Assembly (NCBI RefSeq): GCF_014203225.1
Contig: NZ_JACHIO010000035.1
Coordinates: forward strand, 1-35,734
DNA length: 35,734 bases
Origin: Granulicella mallensis
Lineage (GTDB): Bacteria > Acidobacteriota > Terriglobia > Terriglobales > Acidobacteriaceae
Direction: 5' to 3'
Under the pieces are notes generated by a model. The model had not been told where the DNA came from and ran no database searches. It worked only from the letters and a program-made list of their open reading frames with translations. Shown piece after piece: positions 18,341 to 26,384 of this stretch. Numbering within the stretch: position 1 is the first letter of the stretch; every line of letters begins with the position of its first letter. The translations under genes were made by a program, and so were the position numbers.

Positions 18341-19863
18341 CTTGTCTCCTTCATGAGCCAGAGAGCGGCAGCGTTTTGAATGTCGTTGTCATCGGGGTCG
18401 TTGTCAGAAACCCAGGCGATGATTCCATCAGGGCGTATCAGTGCAGCTCTCAAGCCGAATTGTTCTTTCGCCCGTCCAGAAACATACCTGATTCGGTCGC
18501 CATATTCACTTGCGAGGATTCTAAGGGATGCCTTGCTCTCAAAATCAAGCAGTATTGCCTGGCCATTGTGCATGAGCTCGCCAACTCTTGTACCGTCTTT
18601 GAACTCAAAGTTGGGAACGCTGTGGCCGATGAGAGGGTGATCGTCACCAAGATCGTAGTGGGTGTGAACACCCCACACTCTTGCTGCCATGTAGGTGGCG
18701 CCATCGCGCGTATCCATAAGGTCGCGGATGATCGCGTTCAGTGCGCGGGCAGGCGGGTCTGGTTTCATGATGGCGACCTGGGCTCGTGACCAATCCAGAA
18801 CCTGTACGCCAAGGGGGTGCCGTTCCGATTGATAGCTGTCCAGCAAGCCTTCGGGTGCTTTCCCGTGGAGGGTGGAGGCGAGCTTCCAGCCCAGGTTCAT
18901 GGCGTCGCCCAGTCCAAGGTTGAGCCCCTGGCCTCCCAGCGGCGCGTGAATGTGCGCGGCATCGCCGGCTAAGAGTACTCGTCCATTGCGGTAGGTCATG
19001 GCCTGCCGTGCCCGGTCGGTCCAGGTGGTTGCGGCATGGAGGGCGCTGATCGTAACGCCGGTGTTCGAGACACGGCGTAGCGCCTCCTGAACGAGTTCCA
19101 GCGTTACCGGTTCTGCACGATGAGCGGCCCCGCCATCAAACTCAATCATCACCAGGTAACCGGGTTGCGATTGGAAGTACATGCCTGTGGGGGTCAGGTT
19201 GCGGCCTGGGCTTAGCTTCTCGGGGTCGGCAAGGTCAACCTGAGCAGAGTAGCCGGTAAACTCCGGCTCCGTACCGGCGAATTCAAAACCGCCCAGCTTG
19301 CGAACAACACTACGGCTGCCGTCGCAACCCACGAGCCATTCGCCTTGAAACGTTTGGTCGCCGGACTGGACAGTTACCCCCTCTGCGGTTTGCTGAAAGG
19401 CAGTGATGGCAAGCCCGCGTTTGATCTCGACACCGAGGGCTTCTGCACGGCGAGCGAGCACAGATTCCATCTCCTGCATTTCAGATATCAAATTGGTCGC
19501 GGGCGAGTCTGGCAGGCGATACCTCCACTGTGAGGTGTCAATATTGCCGTCGAGAAAGGGAATGCCGGCAAAGTGTCCTCCCTGACGCCGTGGCCCTTGT
19601 ACGGGAGCTGAGGTTTTGTGGGGATTCTTTAAACGTTTGTGTACGTCGAGTTCTTTTAGCAGATTGCGACGGTAAAGTGCTTCGATCGTAGGCGTCGAGA
19701 GTCCTCGTATCCCGAAGGGAAGTTGCTTCAAGGGCGAGTGGGTATCCATCGCCTTTTCCAGGATGAGGACGGAACATTTGGCCAGGGCCAGTTCACAGGC
19801 AAGGAAGAGGCCTACTGGCCCTGCGCCGGCGATGATGACATCGTGTGGGATGGGAGTCTTCAT
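18337..19863 (-). CDS. FAD-dependent aromatic hydroxylase (RdmE/Rox/PheA-like)
   Basis: This 508-residue flavoprotein monooxygenase has VIIAGAGPVGLFLACELA (FAD/ADP binding), LVGCDGSRSVVRKLGG (DG motif) and VLLAGDAAHIHAPLGGQGLNLGLGDAMNLGWKLA (GD motif). A C-terminal thioredoxin-like region is expected for this subgroup. Relatives hydroxylate polyketides, rifamycins and phenols. The start at 19863 has AAGGAG 5 bases upstream; the frame runs ten codons further. It is the first of two translationally coupled monooxygenase genes (ATGA overlap at 18337-18340). The gene diverges from a TetR repressor over two palindromic sites. An antibiotic- or aromatic-inducible detoxification pair is a reasonable inference. 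Confidence 0.92.
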   Translation of the reverse strand: MKTPIPHDVIIAGAGPVGLFLACELALAKCSVLILEKAMDTHSPLKQLPFGIRGLSTPTIEALYRRNLLKELDVHKRLKNPHKTSAPVQGPRRQGGHFAGIPFLDGNIDTSQWRYRLPDSPATNLISEMQEMESVLARRAEALGVEIKRGLAITAFQQTAEGVTVQSGDQTFQGEWLVGCDGSRSVVRKLGGFEFAGTEPEFTGYSAQVDLADPEKLSPGRNLTPTGMYFQSQPGYLVMIEFDGGAAHRAEPVTLELVQEALRRVSNTGVTISALHAATTWTDRARQAMTYRNGRVLLAGDAAHIHAPLGGQGLNLGLGDAMNLGWKLASTLHGKAPEGLLDSYQSERHPLGVQVLDWSRAQVAIMKPDPPARALNAIIRDLMDTRDGATYMAARVWGVHTHYDLGDDHPLIGHSVPNFEFKDGTRVGELMHNGQAILLDFESKASLRILASEYGDRIRYVSGRAKEQFGLRAALIRPDGIIAWVSDNDPDDNDIQNAAALWLMKETR

Positions 19864-19914
19864 GTTGACTCCTTCGTGGTTGGCGGCTGCCATTTAGAAC
19901 TTTGAAGATCACTG

Positions 19915-19950
19915 TGGAACATCATTCCATAATATTGGAACATCGTTCCA
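19915..19950. promoter_or_regulatory. Candidate TetR operators, two tandem palindromes
   Basis: Site 1 at 19915-19929 is TGGAACATCATTCCA. Site 2 at 19936-19950 is TGGAACATCGTTCCA, a perfect inverted repeat with a 3-base centre. They are 21 bases apart (two helical turns), between the divergent monooxygenase operon and the TetR-family gene, just upstream of the regulator's start. Confidence 0.75.
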
Positions 19951-19968
19951 TTTATGTCAAGATGAAGC

Positions 19969-20661
19969 ATGGCCAAAAAAGCGCGCAGCGTTCAGCGACG
20001 GGAAGAATCACTCTCACGGGAGAGCATCATTGAAGCGTCGATCGAGCTGCTGGATAGCAGCGGGGAAGGCGGGTTGACGTTTCGCACGCTGTCCGAGCGG
20101 CTTGCGACGGGGCCTGGTGCTCTCTATTGGCACATCGCCAACAAGAGCGATCTGCTGACCGCTGCCTGCGACGCTATCGTTGCCCGCACGATGGAGGCGA
20201 CACCTTCCGGCGCGAAGCCGAAGGCAAACCTTCGGGCTCTCGCGCTGGGCATGTTCGATGCGATCGACGAGCATCCGTGGGTGGGCTCGGCACTGGCACA
20301 GGCCCCCGGAGAGATGCCGATGGTGCGCATTCTCGAACGCCTGGGCCAGCAGGTGCGCGCTCTTGGGGCGGAGGACGACACGCAGTGGGCGGCGGTGGGA
20401 GCGTTGCTGAACTACATCCTCGGTGTCGGTGGGCGGAATGCGGCCAATGGGCAACTTGCGCGGGAGCGAGGCCTCGACAGATCGGACTTCCTTGAAGCGG
20501 TGGCGGCTGCCTGGTCTCAGCTCGATCCGCGGGAGTATCCGTTCACGCGAAGTGTAGCCGGACAGGTGAGGGATCACGACGACCGAGTGGAATTTCTTGC
20601 GGGAATCGATCTCATCTTGAGAGGTATCGAAAGAGGGATCGAGTCACCGCGACGTCGCTGA
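19969..20661 (+). CDS. TetR-family transcriptional repressor (TetR_C-like)
   Basis: This 230-residue protein has an N-terminal helix-turn-helix (ESIIEASIELLDSSGEGGLTFRTLSERLATGPGALYWHIANKSDLL, described here by its span, residues about 17-60). A longer ligand-binding C-terminal region follows. The GALYWHIANKSDLL wording is like the TetR(A/B)/AcrR subgroup that pairs with drug-modifying or efflux genes. It is transcribed away from two flavin monooxygenase genes, with tandem palindromes between, so it very likely represses them and itself until a ligand binds. The ATG lies 18 bases after the second palindrome. Confidence 0.93.
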   Translation: MAKKARSVQRREESLSRESIIEASIELLDSSGEGGLTFRTLSERLATGPGALYWHIANKSDLLTAACDAIVARTMEATPSGAKPKANLRALALGMFDAIDEHPWVGSALAQAPGEMPMVRILERLGQQVRALGAEDDTQWAAVGALLNYILGVGGRNAANGQLARERGLDRSDFLEAVAAAWSQLDPREYPFTRSVAGQVRDHDDRVEFLAGIDLILRGIERGIESPRRR

Positions 20662-20717
20662 CACCTTCAACATAGACATGCGGCTTGCACTGCGTTCCCC
20701 GATGTTTCCGAGCGGGG

Positions 20718-20779
20718 GAGGGAACGAGCCTGTTTCGAAACTCGCCGACCATCTCGCCCCGATCTTAATGGGGCACTCA
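20718..20779. repeat. Intergenic dispersed repeat, copy B
   Basis: This aligns to about 7120-7181 (13 mismatches over about 61 bases, no gaps, by hand). It sits just before the DinB-like gene and could carry its promoter region. The function of the repeat is unknown. Confidence 0.5.
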
Positions 20780-20826
20780 TGAGAAGACGCCTTTTCATTA
20801 CCAACCTTCAAAAGCTATGCTGTGTC

Positions 20827-21279
20827 ATGGCCTCACCCCAACAGCAAATCAGATTCGAACATTGGGCAAATTCGCAGAGCCTGGAGGCAATCGTCGCAGC
20901 GTCTCACGATCTGCCCGAAGCTCTTTCGCTCGTTGCGCATATCGTCTCAATCAGCCGCTTCTGGGCGGCCAGGGTTGAGGGTACGGCTGAGAAGCTTGCC
21001 CCGTGGCCAACTCTTACAGCTCCCGAACTGGAGGCGGAACTACGACAGCTAAGGGACCGCTGGTTGAGGCTTTCCAATGGCACGGCAATGGACGCACAGG
21101 TGCGATACGAGAGCAGCGACGGAGAAAACCGCTCCAACCTTTTCAGTGAAGTTCTCCAGGAGGTATTTCTGCACGGGGCGCACCACAGAGGACAGATTGC
21201 CCTTGTGCTACGCATGAAGGGCTTTGAGCCTCCACGTTCAACTGACTTCATCCCTGCTCTTCGCACGAAGGTACTTTAA
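20827..21279 (+). CDS. DinB-like (DUF664-type) four-helix protein
   Basis: The 150-residue protein has the DinB/YfiT-like pattern: RFEHWANSQSLEAIVA at the start, a middle LVAHIVSISRFWAARV with a His, and a C-terminal FLHGAHHRGQIALVLRMKG. The three His residues form the usual metal site of this family. DinB-like proteins are mostly thiol- or small-molecule transferases or uncharacterised stress proteins. The start at 20827 removes an unlikely 16-residue leader; an ATG at 20779 is the alternative. No strong ribosome-binding site is seen. It stands alone between the TetR gene and a beta-propeller gene. Confidence 0.85.
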   Translation: MASPQQQIRFEHWANSQSLEAIVAASHDLPEALSLVAHIVSISRFWAARVEGTAEKLAPWPTLTAPELEAELRQLRDRWLRLSNGTAMDAQVRYESSDGENRSNLFSEVLQEVFLHGAHHRGQIALVLRMKGFEPPRSTDFIPALRTKVL

Positions 21280-21376
21280 ACGCAAACCTGGTGACGGCGT
21301 TTAGATGGAATGAGGCGATCGTGCACTTGCGTCCTCTAAGCCAGAGGCGTTTATTTAGGTTTAGGAGAAGCGACCG

Positions 21377-22417
21377 ATGCGTTCAAGGATGTTCCGGTTT
21401 GTGCTGACTGGTGTTGCATTGGGAGTTGCGGTGTTTACTCCCAGAAGCTGGGGTCAGGTTGCAGAGCACCCTGTGTTGCTGGCGCTCTCGAAGACCGATC
21501 ACACGCTGTCGATCGTCGACCCAGTGACGCTGAAGGTCATTGCGAAGATGCCGGTCGGGCCGGATCCGCACGAGGTGATCGCGTCAGCGGACGGAACGCG
21601 CGCGTGGGTTTCCAATATGCTGAACGGCCAGGGACACGAGTTGGATGTGCTGGACCTGGTGAACCACAAGGCGTTGCCGAGCATCGATACAGCGCCCATG
21701 GTCGGCTTGCATGGTCTGGACTTCCAGGACGGTAAGGTCTGGTTTACGGCGCAGGGCGCGAAGTCGATCGGCCGGCTGGACCCGGCGACGGGCAAGACGG
21801 AGTGGGTCATGGGGACCGGGCAGGACTTTACACATTTGATCCGGGTGATGCCGGACGGTCAAACAATCTTCGTCTCGAACGCGCATTCAGCGAGCGTGAG
21901 CATTATCGAAGATCGTGAAATGCCGCCTGCTCCGACGCATCCTGCTCCGCCCGGACCGGCGCAGCGTGACTGGTTCGTGACGACCATTCCGACCTCGCTG
22001 GGCACGGAGGGCTTCGATGTATCGCCCAACTGGAAGGAGTTGTGGTCAGCTGCAGCGAGCGATGGCAAGCTCTGGATCATCGACACTGCGCAGCGGAAGG
22101 TGGCTGCATCGATCGATGCAAAGTTGAACGGCGCCAATCGCCTTAAGTTCACGCCCGACGGCAAACGCGTGTTGATCTCTATCCTTTCGACGGGCGATTT
22201 GTTTGTGTACGACGTGGCTTCCCGCAAAGAGATCAAACGGGTGATCCTGGGCAAAGGGTGCGCCGGTATCCTGATGGATCCGGACGGCTCACGCGCGTTC
22301 GTGGGCTGCACCGCAGCGAACTACGTTGCAGTGGTGGATCTGAACACACTGACGGTCACGAGCCATTTAGATGTGGGCGGCGGACCGGACGGTCTTACGT
22401 GGGCGAAGCGACCATGA
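21377..22417 (+). CDS. Exported YVTN-type beta-propeller protein
   Basis: This 346-residue protein has a signal peptide (MFRFVLTGVALGVAVFTPRSWGQ). About seven propeller blades follow, with phrases such as HTLSIVDPVTLKVIAKMPVGPDPHEVIASADGTRAWVSN (span about residues 42-80), VMPDGQTIFVSNAHSASVSIIED, FTPDGKRVLIS and LDVGGGPDGLTWA. This is the YVTN/NHL-like surface-layer propeller family. Such proteins are periplasmic or outer-surface. A binding role is likely but no catalytic site is evident. AGGAG lies about 10 bases ahead of the ATG. Confidence 0.87.
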   Translation: MRSRMFRFVLTGVALGVAVFTPRSWGQVAEHPVLLALSKTDHTLSIVDPVTLKVIAKMPVGPDPHEVIASADGTRAWVSNMLNGQGHELDVLDLVNHKALPSIDTAPMVGLHGLDFQDGKVWFTAQGAKSIGRLDPATGKTEWVMGTGQDFTHLIRVMPDGQTIFVSNAHSASVSIIEDREMPPAPTHPAPPGPAQRDWFVTTIPTSLGTEGFDVSPNWKELWSAAASDGKLWIIDTAQRKVAASIDAKLNGANRLKFTPDGKRVLISILSTGDLFVYDVASRKEIKRVILGKGCAGILMDPDGSRAFVGCTAANYVAVVDLNTLTVTSHLDVGGGPDGLTWAKRP

Positions 22418-22931
22418 TGAGTCGCTGACGGCGACGGTCGGGTCAAGTGCATGGAACGTCTGAGAGGGGATGGGAGCCGCAGCGAATCGATCCCCACCCT
22501 CTCTCCGTTCACTGAGCGTACGCAGCAGGTAGGCTTTGATCCATTTTTGGTTTTCGCGACTTTCGAGGAGAGAGGAGAAAGGTGAGCAAGAAGGGATGCA
22601 CCCAGGAGATCAAAAAGACTGCCGCTGTTCCCCTCAATAAGTGCATTGGCCTGTTAGCGATAGTTGAAGCCGAATCATATCGTTCAGTTGGGTCACCACA
22701 GTCTTGCTAGCTACATTCGTCCGCCGGCTCTGACTCGCGGCACACCGGGGAGCACGACAAGAATCTTCCGCAAGGCAGCCAATTGACGTTCTAGAACATG
22801 TCCATAGGCCGCGCCAACGTCTCGTAGATACGTCAGCGAGCCTGTCGAGGAGCTTGGAGCTACCCGCCTAAAGTCGACGCCGCTACGCAGCGGACCTAGG
22901 GTAACGTTCATACCCTAGAATCTATTGTGCA
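22418..22931. other. About 510-base spacer without a supported gene
   Basis: A purine-rich segment at about 22566-22581 looks like a ribosome-binding site, followed by GTG at 22582. It heads a possible 42-codon frame that ends with TAG at 22708-22710. Nothing in that frame is recognisable. A reverse frame at 22711-22911 is also unrecognised. A TAGAAT box at 22916-22921 lies 10 bases before the next gene. Confidence 0.4.
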
Positions 22932-24131
22932 ATGAAAAACCCAGCTCGCGTCCAACAACTCTTCTCGGGGATGGCTAATGCGTTTGCAGCATGCGTCGCG
23001 GGCGCTGCCTCTTCGACATTGAATGTTGATCTATCGCGCCATGCTCACATTCAGTACGGGGAATTTGTTTTCCCTCAAGCCTTCGCACTTAAGCTCTTCG
23101 AGGTATCGAATCTAGCTGCGGAACAACTGGATGCCGATTCGGCGTGGAGCAAAGAAGCACTTTTCGATCTACTCATCCGTCATTCAATTGAAATCGCTCG
23201 TGGAAATGTTTCCCAGGCTGGTGTCACAGGCGTGGCTGCCAAGTTCTTAAAGGAGCTCAAACGGCAGCCATCGGAATATGAGAAACAGATTGCGATTTTT
23301 GGATTGGACGGGTTTGCTGAACCGATGGAGTTCGGACAGATCGAACTGATTGGACTCAATCACACCCCTCCGTCTGATCATGGATCTCTGTTTATTGGGG
23401 GAAATCCTACTCGAACAGAATTCGCCTCGGTTCGGGTCATTGCGATCGATGACCAGACCGCGCAAGCCAAGACCAAACAACTGTTAGCCTCCCATCTGGC
23501 TGTGCTCAATGCACTTTGTGCGGAGGCTTGGCCATCGTATTACAGGCTCTCAGATTCTTACATCGATCCGATGGATTTCCGGATGATTGGCACAGTCCTA
23601 CCATCTGGAGAGTGGGGCGGCTCGATGACTCGCGTTCGCTCCGTGTATCCACTTCCGAGCGTGAAATTGAGATCCATCATCGAGAGCGAGCGCTCCAAGC
23701 GGGCGAGTGCTCTCATGACCTCTAAAGACGAGGTTTCTAGGCGAATTCGCGCAGGCTATGAGTTGGCAGGTAAGGCCTGTAGTACAGTCGATCCCGCTAC
23801 CGCATTTGTACTGTTCACGATCGCCCTCGAGAGCTCGGTGATGGGGGGCACTTCTACTGAGATCACTCATCAACTAGCAATGAGGGTTGCTCATCTAGTG
23901 TCAAACAGCGTAAGCGAGAGGGCGGCCACGGCAAGGCTCGTCAAGGATCTCTACAAAACGCGCTCGAAAATTGTTCATCGTGGTGAAACAGATATCACGA
24001 GTCGGGAGGTCAATCAGATTCGTATCTTATGTCTTGATTCACTCCGAGAACTGGCCGCGTTGGCAGAGCGCGACTGTATGACCCAGAATGCAGAATTCAC
24101 TCGTTGGTTTGAGATGCGTCAGCTCCAGTAG
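22932..24131 (+). CDS. Apea-like HEPN-domain protein
   Basis: The protein has 399 residues. Its N-terminal two thirds are not recognised by me, but the C-terminal part (about residues 270-385) reads as an Apea-like HEPN domain. That part has helical ALESSVMGGTSTEITHQLAMRVAHLV, then LYKTRSKIVHRGE, then helical ILCLDSLRELAALAERD. The HEPN R-x4-H motif is Arg344 and His349. HEPN domains of this type are often metal-independent RNases or nucleotide-binding partners in toxin or defence modules. There is no obvious antitoxin next to it. TAGAAT lies 10 bases upstream and no ribosome-binding site is seen, so a leaderless transcript is possible. G+C is lower than in the synthetase gene (spot counts near 53 versus 73 per cent). 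Confidence 0.75.
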   Translation: MKNPARVQQLFSGMANAFAACVAGAASSTLNVDLSRHAHIQYGEFVFPQAFALKLFEVSNLAAEQLDADSAWSKEALFDLLIRHSIEIARGNVSQAGVTGVAAKFLKELKRQPSEYEKQIAIFGLDGFAEPMEFGQIELIGLNHTPPSDHGSLFIGGNPTRTEFASVRVIAIDDQTAQAKTKQLLASHLAVLNALCAEAWPSYYRLSDSYIDPMDFRMIGTVLPSGEWGGSMTRVRSVYPLPSVKLRSIIESERSKRASALMTSKDEVSRRIRAGYELAGKACSTVDPATAFVLFTIALESSVMGGTSTEITHQLAMRVAHLVSNSVSERAATARLVKDLYKTRSKIVHRGETDITSREVNQIRILCLDSLRELAALAERDCMTQNAEFTRWFEMRQLQ

Positions 24132-24384
24132 GTTTAATTCATTATCATCGTCGGCCTCACGGCTCTGTACTCGCAATATTCCATGCGCGCGTGCATGAAT
24201 CTAACGCCTTTGGTTAGTCCTCCGAACGCCGATGTCGCCAGGAGTGGTTTTTCGATTGATGCCAAATCGCCAAGTCACTCATCGAATGAACTGGTTACTT
24301 CCGCTAAGCCGACGCCTGCGGACAGGGCCGACAGCGGCAGCATCTCGTTTGCCGCAGGAAGAGTGAACAACATCTCAGCAAGGA

Positions 24385-24720
24385 TCAGGTAGAGGGATCT
24401 CGTTTCAAATGTTCTCTGCCCCACGAACAGAGAACATCCAATACCGGGACCAACGTTCGTCCGTACGGCGTTAGCGAGTACCGCACTCGCAGGGGCAGGC
24501 CTTGCTCCTGATGACGCTCCAGAATTCCAGCGCCTGTCATATCCCGCAGATGACGGAGAAGCATCCTCTCTGTAATTTCAGGAATACTCTTCCGCAATTC
24601 GTTCGTCCTCATCGGCCCGTCCAACAGTCGCCAGAGGATTGTGCCCTTCCATCGCCCGTCGATGACGCTTAGTGTCACATCGATGGGGCATGGTGAGATC
24701 TCTTTCTTTGAGACGCCCAT
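24385..24720 (-). CDS. HxlR-family transcriptional regulator
   Basis: This 111-residue winged-helix protein has the HxlR layout: CPIDVTLSVIDGRWKGTILWRLLDG, then TNELRKSIPEITERMLLRHLRDM, then YSLTPYGRTLVPVL. HxlR proteins are small DNA-binding regulators, often responding to redox or reactive electrophiles. TTGGAG precedes the ATG by about 6 bases. It diverges from the DUF1772 gene over a short spacer with an 18-bp palindrome, which fits autoregulation plus control of that neighbour. Confidence 0.93.
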   Translation of the reverse strand: MGVSKKEISPCPIDVTLSVIDGRWKGTILWRLLDGPMRTNELRKSIPEITERMLLRHLRDMTGAGILERHQEQGLPLRVRYSLTPYGRTLVPVLDVLCSWGREHLKRDPST

Positions 24721-24731
24721 AGATCACTCCA

Positions 24732-24749
24732 ACTGACAATTTTGTCAGT
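24732..24749. promoter_or_regulatory. Candidate HxlR operator
   Basis: A perfect 18-bp palindrome: ACTGACAA, two bases TT, TTGTCAGT. It lies between the HxlR gene and the divergent DUF1772 gene, 12 bases from the HxlR start codon. The position fits a shared operator; binding is not shown. Confidence 0.7.
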
Positions 24750-24813
24750 GCTACTTTTTGCATCAGTGCTCCATTCGAAAGCGTCTTTAGCGAAGAGTCA
24801 ATAGGAGCCCCTT

Positions 24814-25245
24814 ATGCACTTGTTCAACATGGTGACCCTCTTCGTCGTTCTTACTCTGGCAGGCGTCGAGTTTTCTGTATCTGCATTCATGAACCCTGCC
24901 GCGTCGCGGCTCGAACCCGAATCACAATTGAAGATGCTAAGCCGTTCTGCTCTCGTGCTTGGAAAGGTGATGCCGGTCTGGTACACGGTCTCTACCCTGT
25001 TTCTCGGTATCCAGACCTGGCTCTGTTGGCACACGCCTGGGCGCGCAATCCTGCTTACAGCGGATGCGATCTGGGTTCTTATTTCGGTGGCATCGATCTT
25101 TGTCCTGGTTCCGCTCGCTAGTCGCGTGGCGGAAGGTGCTGCTGATTGGCAGCGGATATATCGGATTTGGGACCGGCGACATCGAGTGCGCATAGCCGCT
25201 CTCGCCACCGCAGCCGTCCTGCTCACATACGTAGTAGTCCGCTGA
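24814..25245 (+). CDS. DUF1772-type integral membrane protein
   Basis: This 143-residue protein has four hydrophobic segments: LFNMVTLFVVLTLAGVEFSVSAF near the start, then KVMPVWYTVSTLFLGIQTWL, LLTADAIWVLISVASIFVLVPL and IAALATAAVLLTYVV. The pattern NPAASRLEPESQ between the first two matches the DUF1772/anthrone-oxygenase-like family. Biochemical role unknown. GGAG lies 6 bases before the ATG. It is likely regulated by the divergent HxlR protein. Confidence 0.82.
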   Translation: MHLFNMVTLFVVLTLAGVEFSVSAFMNPAASRLEPESQLKMLSRSALVLGKVMPVWYTVSTLFLGIQTWLCWHTPGRAILLTADAIWVLISVASIFVLVPLASRVAEGAADWQRIYRIWDRRHRVRIAALATAAVLLTYVVVR

Positions 25246-25446
25246 GGGATGCTCGATCCAGATCAGTACCGGGAAACGCGCTTATGGTGACCAATAGCGG
25301 TTCGTTCCTGCAAAGTCGCGTTTCGCCAAGTTCGCATCCGACGTTTCCGAAAACGCCGTTTTTGGTGCTGCTGGCCGTTTGCATTGTCGACCCCATACGG
25401 TACTTGGTACGAACATCGGCGACGGCGCTGCCACTTAAAATCAGCC

Positions 25447-25463
25447 GCCCAGTTACACTGGGC
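25447..25463. promoter_or_regulatory. Small inverted repeat upstream of glutathione peroxidase
   Basis: GCCCAGT and ACTGGGC arms around TAC end about 25 bases before the GTG start. It could be an operator or an mRNA hairpin. No regulator is adjacent. Confidence 0.3.
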
Positions 25464-25488
25464 ATATAACGATTTTCTGGAGTCGACC

Positions 25489-26034
25489 GTGCGAAAGATC
25501 TACCTGATGCTGATGTTGTTGTTCCTCAGCGGCTTGGCCGTGGCCGATGCCGGCGCGCCCGTCTACAATTTCAAACTGAGCACCATCGATGGTGACCCCA
25601 CCACGCTAGGTGCCTACAAGGGCAAGGTGCTGCTGGTGGTCAACGTCGCCAGCGCCTGCGGATTTACGCCGCAGTACACCGCCCTCGAGGCCGTCTACGA
25701 GAAGTACAAGGACAAGGGCCTGGTGATCGTCGGCGTGCCGGCGAACAACTTCGCCAACCAGGAGTCCGGCACCAATGCAACGATCAAGGAGTTCTGCAGC
25801 GCCAAGTTCCACGTGAAGTTTCCGATGATGGCGAAGGTCTCGGTAAAGGGTGACGATAAGACGCCGCTCTACCAATACCTCACTGCGGCGCCGAACGTTG
25901 GCGGCGAGATCAAGTGGAACTTCACCAAGTTCCTCATCGCGCGCAACGGACAGCCGATTGCTCGCTTTGAGCCGGCCGTGACGCCGGATTCGCCACAGGT
26001 GATCTCGGCGATCGAGTCTGCGCTGAAGCCATAG
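25489..26034 (+). CDS. Glutathione peroxidase-family protein, exported
   Basis: This 181-residue thiol peroxidase has NVASACGFTPQ with peroxidatic Cys57 (Cys, not selenocysteine), FANQESG with Gln91, a second Cys103 and WNFTKFLI with Trp143. These match the glutathione/thioredoxin peroxidase family, which reduces peroxides. An N-terminal hydrophobic stretch (LMLMLLFLSGLAVADA) looks like a signal peptide, so it probably acts in the periplasm. I chose GTG at 25489 because GGAG lies 6 bases before it; an ATG at 25507 is an alternative. A strong intrinsic terminator follows at 26050. Confidence 0.92.
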   Translation: MRKIYLMLMLLFLSGLAVADAGAPVYNFKLSTIDGDPTTLGAYKGKVLLVVNVASACGFTPQYTALEAVYEKYKDKGLVIVGVPANNFANQESGTNATIKEFCSAKFHVKFPMMAKVSVKGDDKTPLYQYLTAAPNVGGEIKWNFTKFLIARNGQPIARFEPAVTPDSPQVISAIESALKP

Positions 26035-26049
26035 TCGCTGTGATGCTTG

Positions 26050-26080
26050 AAAGCCCGCTTTTAAAAGCGGGCTTTTTCTT
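26050..26080 (+). terminator. Intrinsic terminator after the glutathione peroxidase
   Basis: Perfect 13-base arms, AAAGCCCGCTTTT at 26050-26062 and its complement at 26063-26075, followed by a T-rich tract. It begins 16 bases after the stop. Confidence 0.9.
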
Positions 26081-26384
26081 TTGAAGAAAGGGCCGTCGTC
26101 ACGGCAATGCCGATACAACCTGGTTCCGAAGCAAATGGTTTCTGTCGGAAGTTGAGGGCATGTTGGTGCAAAGTAACTACATCTGTAGGTGTGTCCGCGT
26201 CCCCGTTCTATAAGGAACGTTGGGATGAAGTACGCACAGTCCACAGAGAATTTCTAACGTACGGCCTCAATGCAGCAAAATCGTGATGCTCCGTTGCTAT
26301 CGCTCGCGAGTTCAAGTCCTGAGAAACGCGTATCACTTCCCACAAGAGGACTTATCGGTACTAATCCCAATGGCGTAAGGCCGG
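26081..26384. other. Gene-free spacer
   Basis: No gene, repeat or RNA is recognised in this stretch between the terminator and the stop of the next gene on the other strand. Confidence 0.5.

Noticed and set aside
22711..22911. 66-codon minus-strand frame before the HEPN gene
   Set aside because: Not recognised, no ribosome-binding site. A remnant is possible but cannot be supported.
24183..24392. 69-codon plus-strand frame overlapping the 3' end of the HxlR gene
   Set aside because: Composition is unlike a folded protein and it overlaps a well-supported gene end.
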